A DNA stretch of 64,000 bases from Pokkaliibacter plantistimulans (GTDB lineage: Bacteria; Pseudomonadota; Gammaproteobacteria; Pseudomonadales; Balneatricaceae): assembly GCF_003194385.1 (NCBI RefSeq), contig NZ_LAPT01000036.1:1-64000 (forward strand). Reading direction: 5' to 3'. The first letter of the stretch is position 1; every line of letters starts with the position of its first letter. The notes under the pieces are model-generated. The model saw nothing but the letters and a program-made list of their open reading frames with translations, did no database searches and was not told where the DNA came from. Below are positions 46,106 to 54,545 of this stretch, piece by piece. Position numbers and translations under genes: made by a program.

Positions 46106-46204
46106 GACAGCAAACTCCTGTTTCAGCACAAAAGGGGGTATCCCTGTGTTTGGCTGCCATGAGGTGCGCAGGCAAGTCGCGGTGACGGGATCGAAACAGG
46201 CTGT

Positions 46205-47128
46205 TCACGCCTGGATACCTTCTGCAACCTGACGGATACAGTCGATCAGCATTTCCAGCGAGGCACTGGCCTGCAGGTCGGTGCGGGTCGTGATACCCAC
46301 CGGCCCCATGGTGTCACGGGTATCCATATCCAGCTCGATCAGGATGCCTTCTTCAATATCCTTGGCCACCACGCCGTGGGAAATGATCCAGATGGCATCC
46401 GAGTGACGCACATAGTCGCGGCCAAACTCGGTGGAAATGGTTTCAATACGATCCGGTAAATGGCCGATGCCATGGGTGATCAGCAGTTTGTCTACGGTGC
46501 TGCGGATGATGGAGTCATCCGAGGGCAGCAGCACGGTGAAGTCCTGGATACGGTCCAGACGGGTGATATGGTCCTGCTGCAGCGGATGGCCGGGGCGGGT
46601 CACCAGTGCCACCCGCTCGGAATACAGATGACTGAAGCTGAGGCCAGTCATCTGCTCGGGGGCGGCCAGCCGGCCAACCACGACATCCAGCTCACCCAGA
46701 CGCAGTTGCTCAAGCAGCAGGGCATTGGGGCCGGTCTGGACGCTGACGGTGGCATCAGCCCCGCTGGCTTTGAACTTGCGTACCGTGTCGGGCATGATGC
46801 GCGCCGATACCGTGGGCAGAGCGCCGATGCGCAGCAGCAGATCGCCACGGCGTGCCTGCAGGATGCTGTCGACACCCTCACGCAGGGCCGCCACACTGGC
46901 ACCGGCATGACGCAGGAAGACTTCACCGAAGGCGGTCAGGGTGACGCCTTTCTTGCTGCGTTCAAACAGCTGCACGCCCAGCATGTCTTCCAGCTCTGCC
47001 AGCTTTTTGGAGACGGCAGGCTGAGTCAGGGCCAGCACCTGCGCGGCTTTACCGACACTGCCCTGGCGTGCGACTTCGAGGAAGCACTGCAGATGGCGAA
47101 ACTTGATACGGTTATCCAGGGCTGACAT
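46205..47128 (-). CDS. pcaQ: LysR-type activator PcaQ
   Basis: A 307-residue LysR regulator that matches PcaQ, the activator of pcaDCHG in rhizobia and others. The DNA-binding helix-turn-helix is in residues about 8-67 (FRHLQCFLEVARQGSVGKAAQVL). PcaQ senses beta-carboxymuconate and gamma-carboxymuconolactone in Agrobacterium. Here it lies upstream of pcaDCHG on the same strand, separated by the Pmp3 and Tai4-like genes; it is usually divergent. Confidence 0.85.
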   Translation of the reverse strand: MSALDNRIKFRHLQCFLEVARQGSVGKAAQVLALTQPAVSKKLAELEDMLGVQLFERSKKGVTLTAFGEVFLRHAGASVAALREGVDSILQARRGDLLLRIGALPTVSARIMPDTVRKFKASGADATVSVQTGPNALLLEQLRLGELDVVVGRLAAPEQMTGLSFSHLYSERVALVTRPGHPLQQDHITRLDRIQDFTVLLPSDDSIIRSTVDKLLITHGIGHLPDRIETISTEFGRDYVRHSDAIWIISHGVVAKDIEEGILIELDMDTRDTMGPVGITTRTDLQASASLEMLIDCIRQVAEGIQA

Positions 47129-47218
47129 CGACGACTCCGGTCAGGAAGACTGTGGGGGCGAGTGTAGGAGCCACTCTGCAACAGGACAAGTCGCGCGCTG
47201 AGTTTGAGGAGAGCGATG

Positions 47219-47869
47219 ATGAATGATCGTGAGATGTTTCTGCCGCTGCTACGTCAGGCCATGGTGGAAGATGCCGCCCATGACCTGGCCCATATCGAAC
47301 GTGTCGTTGCCAATGCGCGGCGGCTGGCAGACGCGGAAGGGGCTGAGCTGGGGGTGGTATTACCTGCTGCCTGGCTGCATGACTGCGTCAATGTAGCCAA
47401 GGATTCACCACTGCGCAGTCAGAGTTCACGCCTGAGTGCTGACAGGGCGGTAGTGCTGTTGCAGCAGATTGCTTACCCCTCCCGCTGGCTGGAGGCGATT
47501 CATCACGCTATCTGTGCTCACAGTTTCAGCGCGGCCATCACACCGCGTACGCTGGAAGCGGCAGTGGTGCAGGATGCGGATCGTCTGGATGCTCTGGGCG
47601 CCATTGGCATCGCCAGAACTTTCATGGTCGGTGGCCAGTTGCAGCGGACGCTGTACAGTCTGGATGACCCGTTCTGTGTGGAGCGTGAACCTGATGACCA
47701 TCGCTTTGGTCTGGACCACTTCCATACCAAGCTGCTCAGGCTCGAACAGTCTTTCACGACGGCTGCAGGGCGTGCAGAGGCTGTCCAGCGGACCAGCTTC
47801 ATGCGTTGCTATCTGGCCCAGTTACGGCAGGAAATTGTGTACCTGGACGCAGCCGATAAGTGTCGTTAG
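47219..47869 (+). CDS. HD-domain phosphohydrolase
   Basis: A 216-residue metal-dependent phosphohydrolase with HD motifs: HDLAHIERV (21-29), WLHDC (52-56), HHAICAHSF and QDADRLDALGAIG. It resembles the YedJ-like group of HD proteins; the substrate is not known. ATG codons at 47216 and 47219 are both possible after GAGGAG; spacing favours 47219. It diverges from pcaQ. Confidence 0.85.
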   Translation: MNDREMFLPLLRQAMVEDAAHDLAHIERVVANARRLADAEGAELGVVLPAAWLHDCVNVAKDSPLRSQSSRLSADRAVVLLQQIAYPSRWLEAIHHAICAHSFSAAITPRTLEAAVVQDADRLDALGAIGIARTFMVGGQLQRTLYSLDDPFCVEREPDDHRFGLDHFHTKLLRLEQSFTTAAGRAEAVQRTSFMRCYLAQLRQEIVYLDAADKCR

Positions 47870-48155
47870 TAAATAACCCTGCAATAAATAAAGAGTGCAA
47901 ATGCGGGGAAAGAAGCATACTGTAGCGACCGGATTGCACACTTTTCAGTCACTCTTCAGGCTCGTTGCAGTAATGACGGTCTTGTCCTGACTCCTCAGTG
48001 GATGTTGTCGGATAAGTGCCCTATACCGGCAGTTATCAGGCTGTCAGCCTTCCTTCCCCTCTGCCTTCGGCAGCTTTAAGCAGGTTATTTGTGCGCTTGG
48101 TAACCTGATTGATGATCTCGCGAACAACGCATACCTCCGCTAAGAGTGATATTTA

Positions 48156-48428
48156 ATGAATCTATATGTCGGCAACCTTCCCTACACTGTCACAGAAGCC
48201 GATTTACGCGACGCTTTTTCAGCCTTTGGCACCGTAGAGAGCGTATCCCTTGCAACTGACAAATTTTCAGGTGAATCCAAAGGTTTTGGCTTTGTCGAGA
48301 TGCCCAGTAATTCTGAAGCTGATCAGGCCATCAAGGCCTTAAATGACAAGCCGCTGAAGGGTCGCAACATCAAAGTCAATCAGGCACAGCCCCGCAGTGA
48401 ACGGCCTCAGCGTCGCCCGCGCTACTGA
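48156..48428 (+). CDS. Single-RRM RNA-binding protein
   Basis: A 90-residue protein with one RNA recognition motif: RNP2 LYVGNL (3-8) and RNP1 KGFGFVEM (42-49), plus a short basic Arg/Pro tail. Similar small RRM proteins in gammaproteobacteria and cyanobacteria are often cold-induced. The 286-base gap before it could hold a long leader, as cold-shock genes have, but I see no defined motif. Confidence 0.92.
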   Translation: MNLYVGNLPYTVTEADLRDAFSAFGTVESVSLATDKFSGESKGFGFVEMPSNSEADQAIKALNDKPLKGRNIKVNQAQPRSERPQRRPRY

Positions 48429-48446
48429 TCTTCAGTATATGCTGTG

Positions 48447-48483
48447 AAGCAACAACGGGAAGCTTAGCTTCCCGTTGTTGCTT
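48447..48483. terminator. Long hairpin after the RRM gene
   Basis: A perfect 17-bp stem (AAGCAACAACGGGAAGC and its complement) with a 3-nt loop lies between the RRM gene (+) and the HAD gene (-). There is no long T run, yet the position and strength suit a bidirectional terminator. Confidence 0.75.
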
Positions 48484-48518
48484 GTGTTAATAGCTGGTTT
48501 ACCTGAGCGTTCAGTGAT

Positions 48519-49181
48519 TTATGAGTTGCGCAGGCTAACAATCTCCCAGCCGCGCTCGGTGGCTACCTGCTTCAGTACGTCGTCCGGATCGACAGCGACA
48601 GGCTGTGAGGCCAGCTCCAGCAAGGGCAGATCATTGTGGGAGTCGCTGTAGAAGTAGCTGCCTTCAAGGCTGAGTTCGGGGTGTTGCCTGAGCCAATCCT
48701 GCAAACGCGTCACCTTGCCTTCGCGATAGCTGGGAACACCGGTGGGACGGCCGGTATAACGGTTGTCGATAATCTCGGCTTCACAGGCAATCAGATCGTC
48801 CACCCCCAGGTATTCGGCAATGGGGGCAGTGATAAAGCGGTTGGTTGCGGTGATGATCAGCAGATAGTGGCCCTGCTGACGGTGCCATTGCAACAGCTGG
48901 TGCGCCTTGGGTTGCAGCAGTGGCAGCACTTTCTGGGCAAAGTAGTCACGATGCAGTGAATCCAGCTCTGCCATGCTGAAGCGGCTCAACGGTGCCAGTG
49001 AGTGACTGAGGTGGGCATGGATGTCCAGCGTGCCAGCCATGTAGTCCTGATAGAAAGCACTGACCTGGGCCTTGTAGGCATCGCCGTCCACCAGGCCGGA
49101 TTCTGCCAGAAAATCACCCCAGACCTGATCGCTGTCGCCGCCAATCAGGGTATGGTCAAGGTCAAAAATGGCCAGTCTCAA
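48519..49181 (-). CDS. HAD superfamily phosphatase, subfamily IB (possible histidinol-phosphatase)
   Basis: A SerB-like HAD phosphatase with motif I FDLDHTL (5-11), motif II in the IITATN stretch, and motif IV SDSHNDLPLLE. The Pseudomonas orthologue next to rppH and ptsP has, as I recall, been assigned histidinol-phosphate phosphatase activity; this fits the lack of that domain in the local HisB. The frame has an ATG at 49205, but GGGAG precedes a TTG at 49181 that gives MRLAIFDLDHTL, the usual N-terminus (220 residues), so I prefer the TTG. Confidence 0.8.
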   Translation of the reverse strand: MRLAIFDLDHTLIGGDSDQVWGDFLAESGLVDGDAYKAQVSAFYQDYMAGTLDIHAHLSHSLAPLSRFSMAELDSLHRDYFAQKVLPLLQPKAHQLLQWHRQQGHYLLIITATNRFITAPIAEYLGVDDLIACEAEIIDNRYTGRPTGVPSYREGKVTRLQDWLRQHPELSLEGSYFYSDSHNDLPLLELASQPVAVDPDDVLKQVATERGWEIVSLRNS

Positions 49182-49328
49182 GGTCGTTTCTCCCGGTTTT
49201 TGCATGCCCCGTCACAAGGCGGGGCTAAGCTGCTGTTTCCAAAAAGTTTTGTATTTGCACCAGCCCTTGGTGAATCTGGGCAGTTGTGGAAGAATAAGGC
49301 TAATTCAAAGTTATGACAGGGTGATTCC

Positions 49329-49826
49329 GTGATCGACGAAGACGGATTCCGGCCCAATGTGGGCATCATCCTGGCGAATGGACAAGGGCAGGTACTCTGG
49401 GCAAGGCGCATCGGACAAGATGCGTGGCAGTTTCCTCAAGGTGGCATAAAAGAATGCGAAACCCCTGAGCAGGCGCTATTTCGTGAACTCAAGGAAGAAG
49501 TGGGGTTAAACCCGGAACACGTCGAGATTCTTGCCTGTACCCGTGGCTGGTTACGTTACCGTTTGCCCAAGCGCATGGTACGTTACCACAGCCAGCCTGT
49601 CTGCATCGGTCAGAAACAGAAATGGTTTTTGTTGCGTCTGCTGGCTGAAGACGAGCGGGTGTGTATTGATGCGGGTCCGTCGCCGGAATTTGACCACTGG
49701 CGCTGGGTAAGTTACTGGTATCCGCTGGGCCAGGTTGTATCGTTCAAGCGTGAGGTCTACCGCCGCGCCATGCGGGAGTTGTCCACACGCCATATGCGTC
49801 TTTGCTATGGACGCGACATGGGGTAA
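49329..49826 (+). CDS. rppH: RNA pyrophosphohydrolase RppH
   Basis: RppH removes pyrophosphate from the 5' end of mRNA and so starts decay. The 165-residue protein has the Nudix box [20 protein letters not shown] from residue 38 and the early FRPNVGIIL. The start is GTG. It is 65 bases before ptsP, a conserved pairing in gammaproteobacteria. Confidence 0.95.
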   Translation: MIDEDGFRPNVGIILANGQGQVLWARRIGQDAWQFPQGGIKECETPEQALFRELKEEVGLNPEHVEILACTRGWLRYRLPKRMVRYHSQPVCIGQKQKWFLLRLLAEDERVCIDAGPSPEFDHWRWVSYWYPLGQVVSFKREVYRRAMRELSTRHMRLCYGRDMG

Positions 49827-49891
49827 TTGCATACGGGTAAACAGATGGCTCGCAGCACTGCTGGCCGGGCCAACTTTGAGGGAGCGGCATC

Positions 49892-52189
49892 ATGCCTAAA
49901 CTGGAGACGTTACGCAAGATAGTGCAGGAGGTGGACAGCGCCGAGACGCTGGACGACGCTCTGGTGCTTATTGTGAAACGTATCCGCAGTGCCATGAGCA
50001 CGCACGTTTGCTCCGTTTACCTGTTTGACAAAGATCTGCAGGCCTTCGTACTGATGGCCACCGAGGGTTTGCATCAGAAGTCCGTCGGACAGGTCAGCAT
50101 CCCTCTGCATGAAGGTCTGGTGGGTCTGGTTGGTCAGCGGGCAGAGCCCCTTAACCTGGATGACGCCGCCCAGCATCCTCAATTCCGCTATTTCGAAGAA
50201 ACCGGTGAAGAGCGCTTCAAGTCCTTCCTCGGTGTGCCCATCATTCATCAGCGCCGGGTACTCGGTGTGCTGATCGTCCAGCAGCGTGAGCAGCGCAAGT
50301 TCGATGAAGGTGATGAAGCCTTTCTGGTAACCATGTCGGCCCAGCTGGCGGGCATCATTGCTCACGCTGAAGCCACCGTTGGTATCTACTCCTCTACCAA
50401 TCAGACGGAAACCGTCGGTTCGGAAAGCAAGTACGACGGTATTGCCGCTTCTCCCGGTGTGGCTATCGGTGTGGGTGTGGTGATGGCGCCCCCGGCCGAT
50501 CTCACCACGGTGCCGCAGAAGACGATCAGTGAAGACAAGATTGCACTGGAAATCGAACGCTTTCAGGCGGCCCTGAAGCAGGTCCGGCGCGATATCCGGG
50601 CGGTAGGCCGGACGCTGTCGAAGCGCCTGCGCAAGGACGAGGCTGCGCTTTTTGACGTCTATCTGCGCATGCTGGATGACAATGCCCTGCCCGGCGAAGT
50701 TATCAGTCTGATTGAAGACGGCCAGTGGGCGCAGGGTGCGCTCTGCGCCGTGGCGATGGAGCATATTCGCCAGTTTTCCCTGATGGATGACCCCTACCTG
50801 CGTGAACGGGCCACGGATATTCGTGACCTTGGCCGCCGGGTATTGTCCTACCTGCAGGAAGAAGCCAGTGCGGAGCCCAAACAGTTTCCGCCGCACACGA
50901 TTCTGATTGCTGAAGAAGTGACCCCTGCCATGCTGGGGGAAGTGCCACCGGAATCGCTGGTGGGGTTGGTATCCGTATTAGGTTCATCCAACTCCCATGC
51001 GGCCATTCTGGCGCGCTCCATGGGGATTCCTACCCTGATGGGGGCCGTCGATCTGCCGATGACCCAGCTGGACGGACAGGATCTGGTGCTGGATGGCTAC
51101 ATGGGACGGGTCTTCGTCAATGCATCCAAGGACCTGCGTCATTACTACGAGCTGATTATCGCTGAGGAGCGGCAATTGGTAGTGGGGCTGGAGGCGATCC
51201 GCGATCTGCCAGCGGAGACGCTTGATGGGCGCAGCATTCCCCTGTGGGTGAATACTGCCATGGGCGCAGATGTTAACCGCTCACTGGAGCGGGGTGCTGA
51301 AGGTATCGGTCTGTACCGTACCGAAGTGCCCTTCATGATTCGCGAGTCTTTCCCCACCGAAGCCGAACAGGTACAGAGTTACCGGGTGCAGCTGGAGTCC
51401 TTTGCGCCGCGCTCCGTGACGATGCGTACGCTGGATATCGGCGGGGATAAGGCGCTGCCGTATTTCCCCATTGAGGAAGATAACCCCTTTCTTGGCTGGC
51501 GCGGTATCCGGGTCACGCTGGATCATCCCGAGATTTTCAAGGTGCAGGTACGCGCCATGCTGAAAGCCAGCATCGGCCTCGACAACCTGCGCATCATGCT
51601 GCCGATGGTGTCCTATGTCGGTGAAGTCATCGAAGCCAAACGCCTGATCAACGATGCGCTCAACGAGCTGCGTGATGAAGGCCTGCCGATTGCACGCCCC
51701 GCCCTCGGCGTGATGATCGAAGTACCTGCGGCGGTGTATCAGGCACGGGATATTGCCCGTCATGTTGACTTCCTGTCGGTGGGCAGCAACGACCTGACGC
51801 AGTATCTGCTGGCGGTGGATCGCAACAATCCGCGGGTCGCCGGACTTTATCATTCCTATCATCCGGCGGTGTTGCAGGCGCTGCGCTGCGTGGTTGAGGA
51901 AGGGCATAAGGAAGGGGTGCAGGTCAGCATCTGTGGTGAAATGGCAGGCGACCCCGGCGGTGCCGTGCTGCTGATGGCCATGGGCTACGATGTGCTGTCC
52001 ATGAGCCCGATCCATCTGCCCAAGGTCAAGGCGGCGATCCGTGCGGTCAAGTATGCCGAAGCCTGTGCCATGCTCGATAACGTCATGCAGCTGCTCGATC
52101 CCAAAGCGGTGGAAGAGGCTATCTATACCCTGCTGTATGATGCGGGCGTCGGCCGGCTGGGTAACCGTCGTAACCTTGAGGCGGGCTAA
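49892..52189 (+). CDS. ptsP: PTS enzyme I-Ntr (PtsP), GAF-domain PEP-protein phosphotransferase
   Basis: PtsP starts the nitrogen PTS phosphorelay by passing phosphate from PEP to NPr (PtsO). The 765 residues hold an N-terminal GAF domain (about 15-160), the N-terminal enzyme I domain with phospho-His369 (SNSHAAILARSMGIP), and the PEP-binding barrel with GAEGIGLYRTEVPF and the signature DFLSVGSNDLTQY. The catalytic Cys is in VSICGEMAGDP. The TauE-like, lgt and thyA genes downstream follow the pseudomonad order, but two kinase genes are inserted. Confidence 0.95.
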   Translation: MPKLETLRKIVQEVDSAETLDDALVLIVKRIRSAMSTHVCSVYLFDKDLQAFVLMATEGLHQKSVGQVSIPLHEGLVGLVGQRAEPLNLDDAAQHPQFRYFEETGEERFKSFLGVPIIHQRRVLGVLIVQQREQRKFDEGDEAFLVTMSAQLAGIIAHAEATVGIYSSTNQTETVGSESKYDGIAASPGVAIGVGVVMAPPADLTTVPQKTISEDKIALEIERFQAALKQVRRDIRAVGRTLSKRLRKDEAALFDVYLRMLDDNALPGEVISLIEDGQWAQGALCAVAMEHIRQFSLMDDPYLRERATDIRDLGRRVLSYLQEEASAEPKQFPPHTILIAEEVTPAMLGEVPPESLVGLVSVLGSSNSHAAILARSMGIPTLMGAVDLPMTQLDGQDLVLDGYMGRVFVNASKDLRHYYELIIAEERQLVVGLEAIRDLPAETLDGRSIPLWVNTAMGADVNRSLERGAEGIGLYRTEVPFMIRESFPTEAEQVQSYRVQLESFAPRSVTMRTLDIGGDKALPYFPIEEDNPFLGWRGIRVTLDHPEIFKVQVRAMLKASIGLDNLRIMLPMVSYVGEVIEAKRLINDALNELRDEGLPIARPALGVMIEVPAAVYQARDIARHVDFLSVGSNDLTQYLLAVDRNNPRVAGLYHSYHPAVLQALRCVVEEGHKEGVQVSICGEMAGDPGGAVLLMAMGYDVLSMSPIHLPKVKAAIRAVKYAEACAMLDNVMQLLDPKAVEEAIYTLLYDAGVGRLGNRRNLEAG

Positions 52190-52222
52190 ACCCCACTCGT
52201 GCGACAGACTGATGTGATTACG

Positions 52223-52244
52223 GAAGGCCGCTAATGCGGCCTTC
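52223..52244. terminator. Hairpin after ptsP
   Basis: GAAGGCCGC and GCGGCCTTC make a 9-bp stem with a TAAT loop between ptsP (+) and the kinase-like gene (-). The T run is weak. Confidence 0.6.
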
Positions 52245-52249
52245 AGCGT

Positions 52250-54433
52250 TTATTGCTCAGGGGCTGAGGTTGCATTCTGGGGCGGGCGAGGCTGCAGCGG
52301 CAGGCGCAAACGCAGGCTGAACCCCTTCTGTTGCGGGCCAAACACGCCAAAGACCAGCTGTGCCTGCAGCTGCTGCACCAACTCATTGATCATCAGGCTG
52401 CGGATCGGATTGCTGCCGCTATCAGCGGTCATGCTCTGCCACTGGCTGGTGGCGTCGCCGTCGGCATCTTCCAGTTCAATCTGGATATCCTCTTCCTCCT
52501 GGCGCGTGCGTATGCGCAGACGCCCGTTGCCCTGCAGCGACTCTTCCGCCTGAATCAGCAGATGGATCATCAGCTGGCTCAGTTGCAGGACATTGCCCTG
52601 ATAAGGCGGCAGCTCGGCGAAGTCCTGCTGAATCAGGATGTGTTCACTGATCTCGGTGCGCAGCACTTCCAGCACGCTGGTGATCAGGCCATTGACCTCC
52701 ATGGGGATATGCCCCCCTTGTTCAGCTTCGGCCAGATGCTGCAGCTCCTTGACGGTTTGTTCTACCTGATTGAGGCCTGCCAGCGTCGTGGTCAGATGCT
52801 GGTCAAGCATATCCATCTCGGTATTGCAGACCTGACTGAGCTCCGGCAGCAACGGTGAATCAGGCTGCTCGACGCTGATACGCTGATAGATGTTGTCCAG
52901 CTTCTGCATGGTCTGCTGACCATTGCTTTGCAGCTGCTGCAATTGATACAGGGCAAAGGCCAGCGGTGCGTGAATTTCGCTGATCACGCCGGAGGTGACC
53001 TGTCCCAGTGCCACCAGTTTTTCCTGTTGCAGCAGCTGTGCCTGGGCCTGCTGCCAGTGCTGGATCAGCTGCTGCTGGCTGCGTCGTTCTTCCTCCAGCG
53101 CCGCGGCAGTGCTTTGCAGCTGCTGGTTGGCATCCTGCAGCGCCTGGGTTCGCTCATTGACGCGCAGCTCCAGCTCGCTGTTGAGCTGCTCCATCTTGCG
53201 CAAGAATTCGGATTTGATCTGTGATGAGGCCAATGCCTGATCGCGGGCTTCTGCCAGAGTCATTTCCAGTGTCTTCTGTTCGCTGATATCGCGGATGACC
53301 ACCACGTAAAGCGCGGGCTGCGAGTTGGCCACCTTGTTGATCTGCAGCATGACCGGGAAGCTGGAGCCATCAGGGCGTAACCCCTGCAGTTCCTTGGGAA
53401 CGTTGCCGGTGGGCAGCCAGTGGTCGGGTGGTGTGCTGAGGGCATTGAAGTACTGGGTCAGCGGTTGCTGCCGCAGTTGCTCCCAGTTGCTGCGCAACAG
53501 CTGGCAGCCTGCCGGGTTGCTTTGCTGGATACGCCATTGCTGGTCAACCAGCATCAGGCTGTCGGCCACGCTGTAGACGATGGCCTGATTCTTGGCGGCG
53601 GTCAGGCGCAGCTCCTGTTCGGCTTCGCTGCGTTGCTGAATCTCGCTCTGCAGGCGTTTGTTGACGTCGAGGGTCTTGTCATTCAGCGCTTCGGCATGGC
53701 GCAGGGATTTATGCAGCCGTGACATGCTGTACCACAGCAGTCCCAGCGCCAGCACGCTAAACAGGGTCTGCACGAAGGTCAGTGACCAGAAGAAGCTGGG
53801 GCCGGTGCCGGTGCTGATATTGCGGGTCACGCTCATGACGCCACGCACGTCGCCGGCTTTCCAGTCGCGCTTGGGGGTGCCGGGATAGGAGTTATGGCAG
53901 GCCACGCAGCTGGGGGAGAGAATGTCGGCACGGGCGTAGCGCAGGGTCAGCTGATCGTTCTTGTCGTCAAACTGATAGAACGGTTCGAAGGAGTTGGAGT
54001 GCAGCGCCCTTAACGCATCATTCTCGAAGGTATCCTGAGGGCCGCCGGACTTGTTCCACGGGAAGGGCAGCTCGCTGAACAGACGAATCCGCAGGCCGGT
54101 ATTCTCGGCCATCAGGTTGCGGGCAAAGTCCATGGTGAAGGAGGTGGGTAGCGGCAGCATGTCATTGTGGAAGGCGTAATCATGGCCAATCCGCATCCCG
54201 GCGTCTTTCGCTTTGGGGACAATCTCCCGCGAGTAAAAAGCGCGAATCTGCATCATCAGCTGCAGGTATTCATCGGCCTGTTGAATGGCCTCCTGCTCCA
54301 GATGATTCCGGTTCTGTTCGTAACTCCACCAGCTGATCGACAGGCTGGCGACGATCAGGACCACGATAAAGGCCGAGAACCAGGTACTGGAAAAGTGGCT
54401 GGCAGACGGTGCTCCTGACTCCTTGGTTGTCAC
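52250..54433 (-). CDS. Heme-binding (DUF3365) sensor kinase-like protein, probable pseudokinase
   Basis: A membrane sensor of 727 residues: helix 1 (about 16-36), a periplasmic DUF3365/Tll0287-like domain (about 50-205) with a heme-c motif CVACH (176-180), helix 2 (about 215-236), a PAS domain (about 280-395), a coiled coil (400-475) and a kinase-like C-terminus. The usual phospho-His in G-V-A-H-E-I-N-N-P is Ser485 here (GVISEIHAP), the N-box N is Q (LLIQAEESL), and the ATP-lid D-x-G-x-G is D-A-D-G-D. Kinase activity is therefore doubtful. The start is GTG. It follows a canonical kinase gene on the same strand. Confidence 0.8.
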   Translation of the reverse strand: MTTKESGAPSASHFSSTWFSAFIVVLIVASLSISWWSYEQNRNHLEQEAIQQADEYLQLMMQIRAFYSREIVPKAKDAGMRIGHDYAFHNDMLPLPTSFTMDFARNLMAENTGLRIRLFSELPFPWNKSGGPQDTFENDALRALHSNSFEPFYQFDDKNDQLTLRYARADILSPSCVACHNSYPGTPKRDWKAGDVRGVMSVTRNISTGTGPSFFWSLTFVQTLFSVLALGLLWYSMSRLHKSLRHAEALNDKTLDVNKRLQSEIQQRSEAEQELRLTAAKNQAIVYSVADSLMLVDQQWRIQQSNPAGCQLLRSNWEQLRQQPLTQYFNALSTPPDHWLPTGNVPKELQGLRPDGSSFPVMLQINKVANSQPALYVVVIRDISEQKTLEMTLAEARDQALASSQIKSEFLRKMEQLNSELELRVNERTQALQDANQQLQSTAAALEEERRSQQQLIQHWQQAQAQLLQQEKLVALGQVTSGVISEIHAPLAFALYQLQQLQSNGQQTMQKLDNIYQRISVEQPDSPLLPELSQVCNTEMDMLDQHLTTTLAGLNQVEQTVKELQHLAEAEQGGHIPMEVNGLITSVLEVLRTEISEHILIQQDFAELPPYQGNVLQLSQLMIHLLIQAEESLQGNGRLRIRTRQEEEDIQIELEDADGDATSQWQSMTADSGSNPIRSLMINELVQQLQAQLVFGVFGPQQKGFSLRLRLPLQPRPPQNATSAPEQ

Positions 54434-54454
54434 TGCATGGTTCCCGATAGCAAG

Positions 54455-54504
54455 GGGCAGCCCCTGATCCGCCGTGACGATTCATGGTGGATCTGGGGCT
54501 GCCC
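54455..54504 (-). repeat. Hairpin between the two kinase genes
   Basis: GGGCAGCCCCTGATCC (54455-54470) and GGATCTGGGGCTGCCC (54489-54504) pair over 16 bp with one mismatch. There is no T run on the minus strand. It may partly separate expression of the two tandem genes. Confidence 0.55.
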
Positions 54505-54545
54505 GAAAAATGAGTAAGGGGCTCGATGAGGCAAGCGACCGTCGA

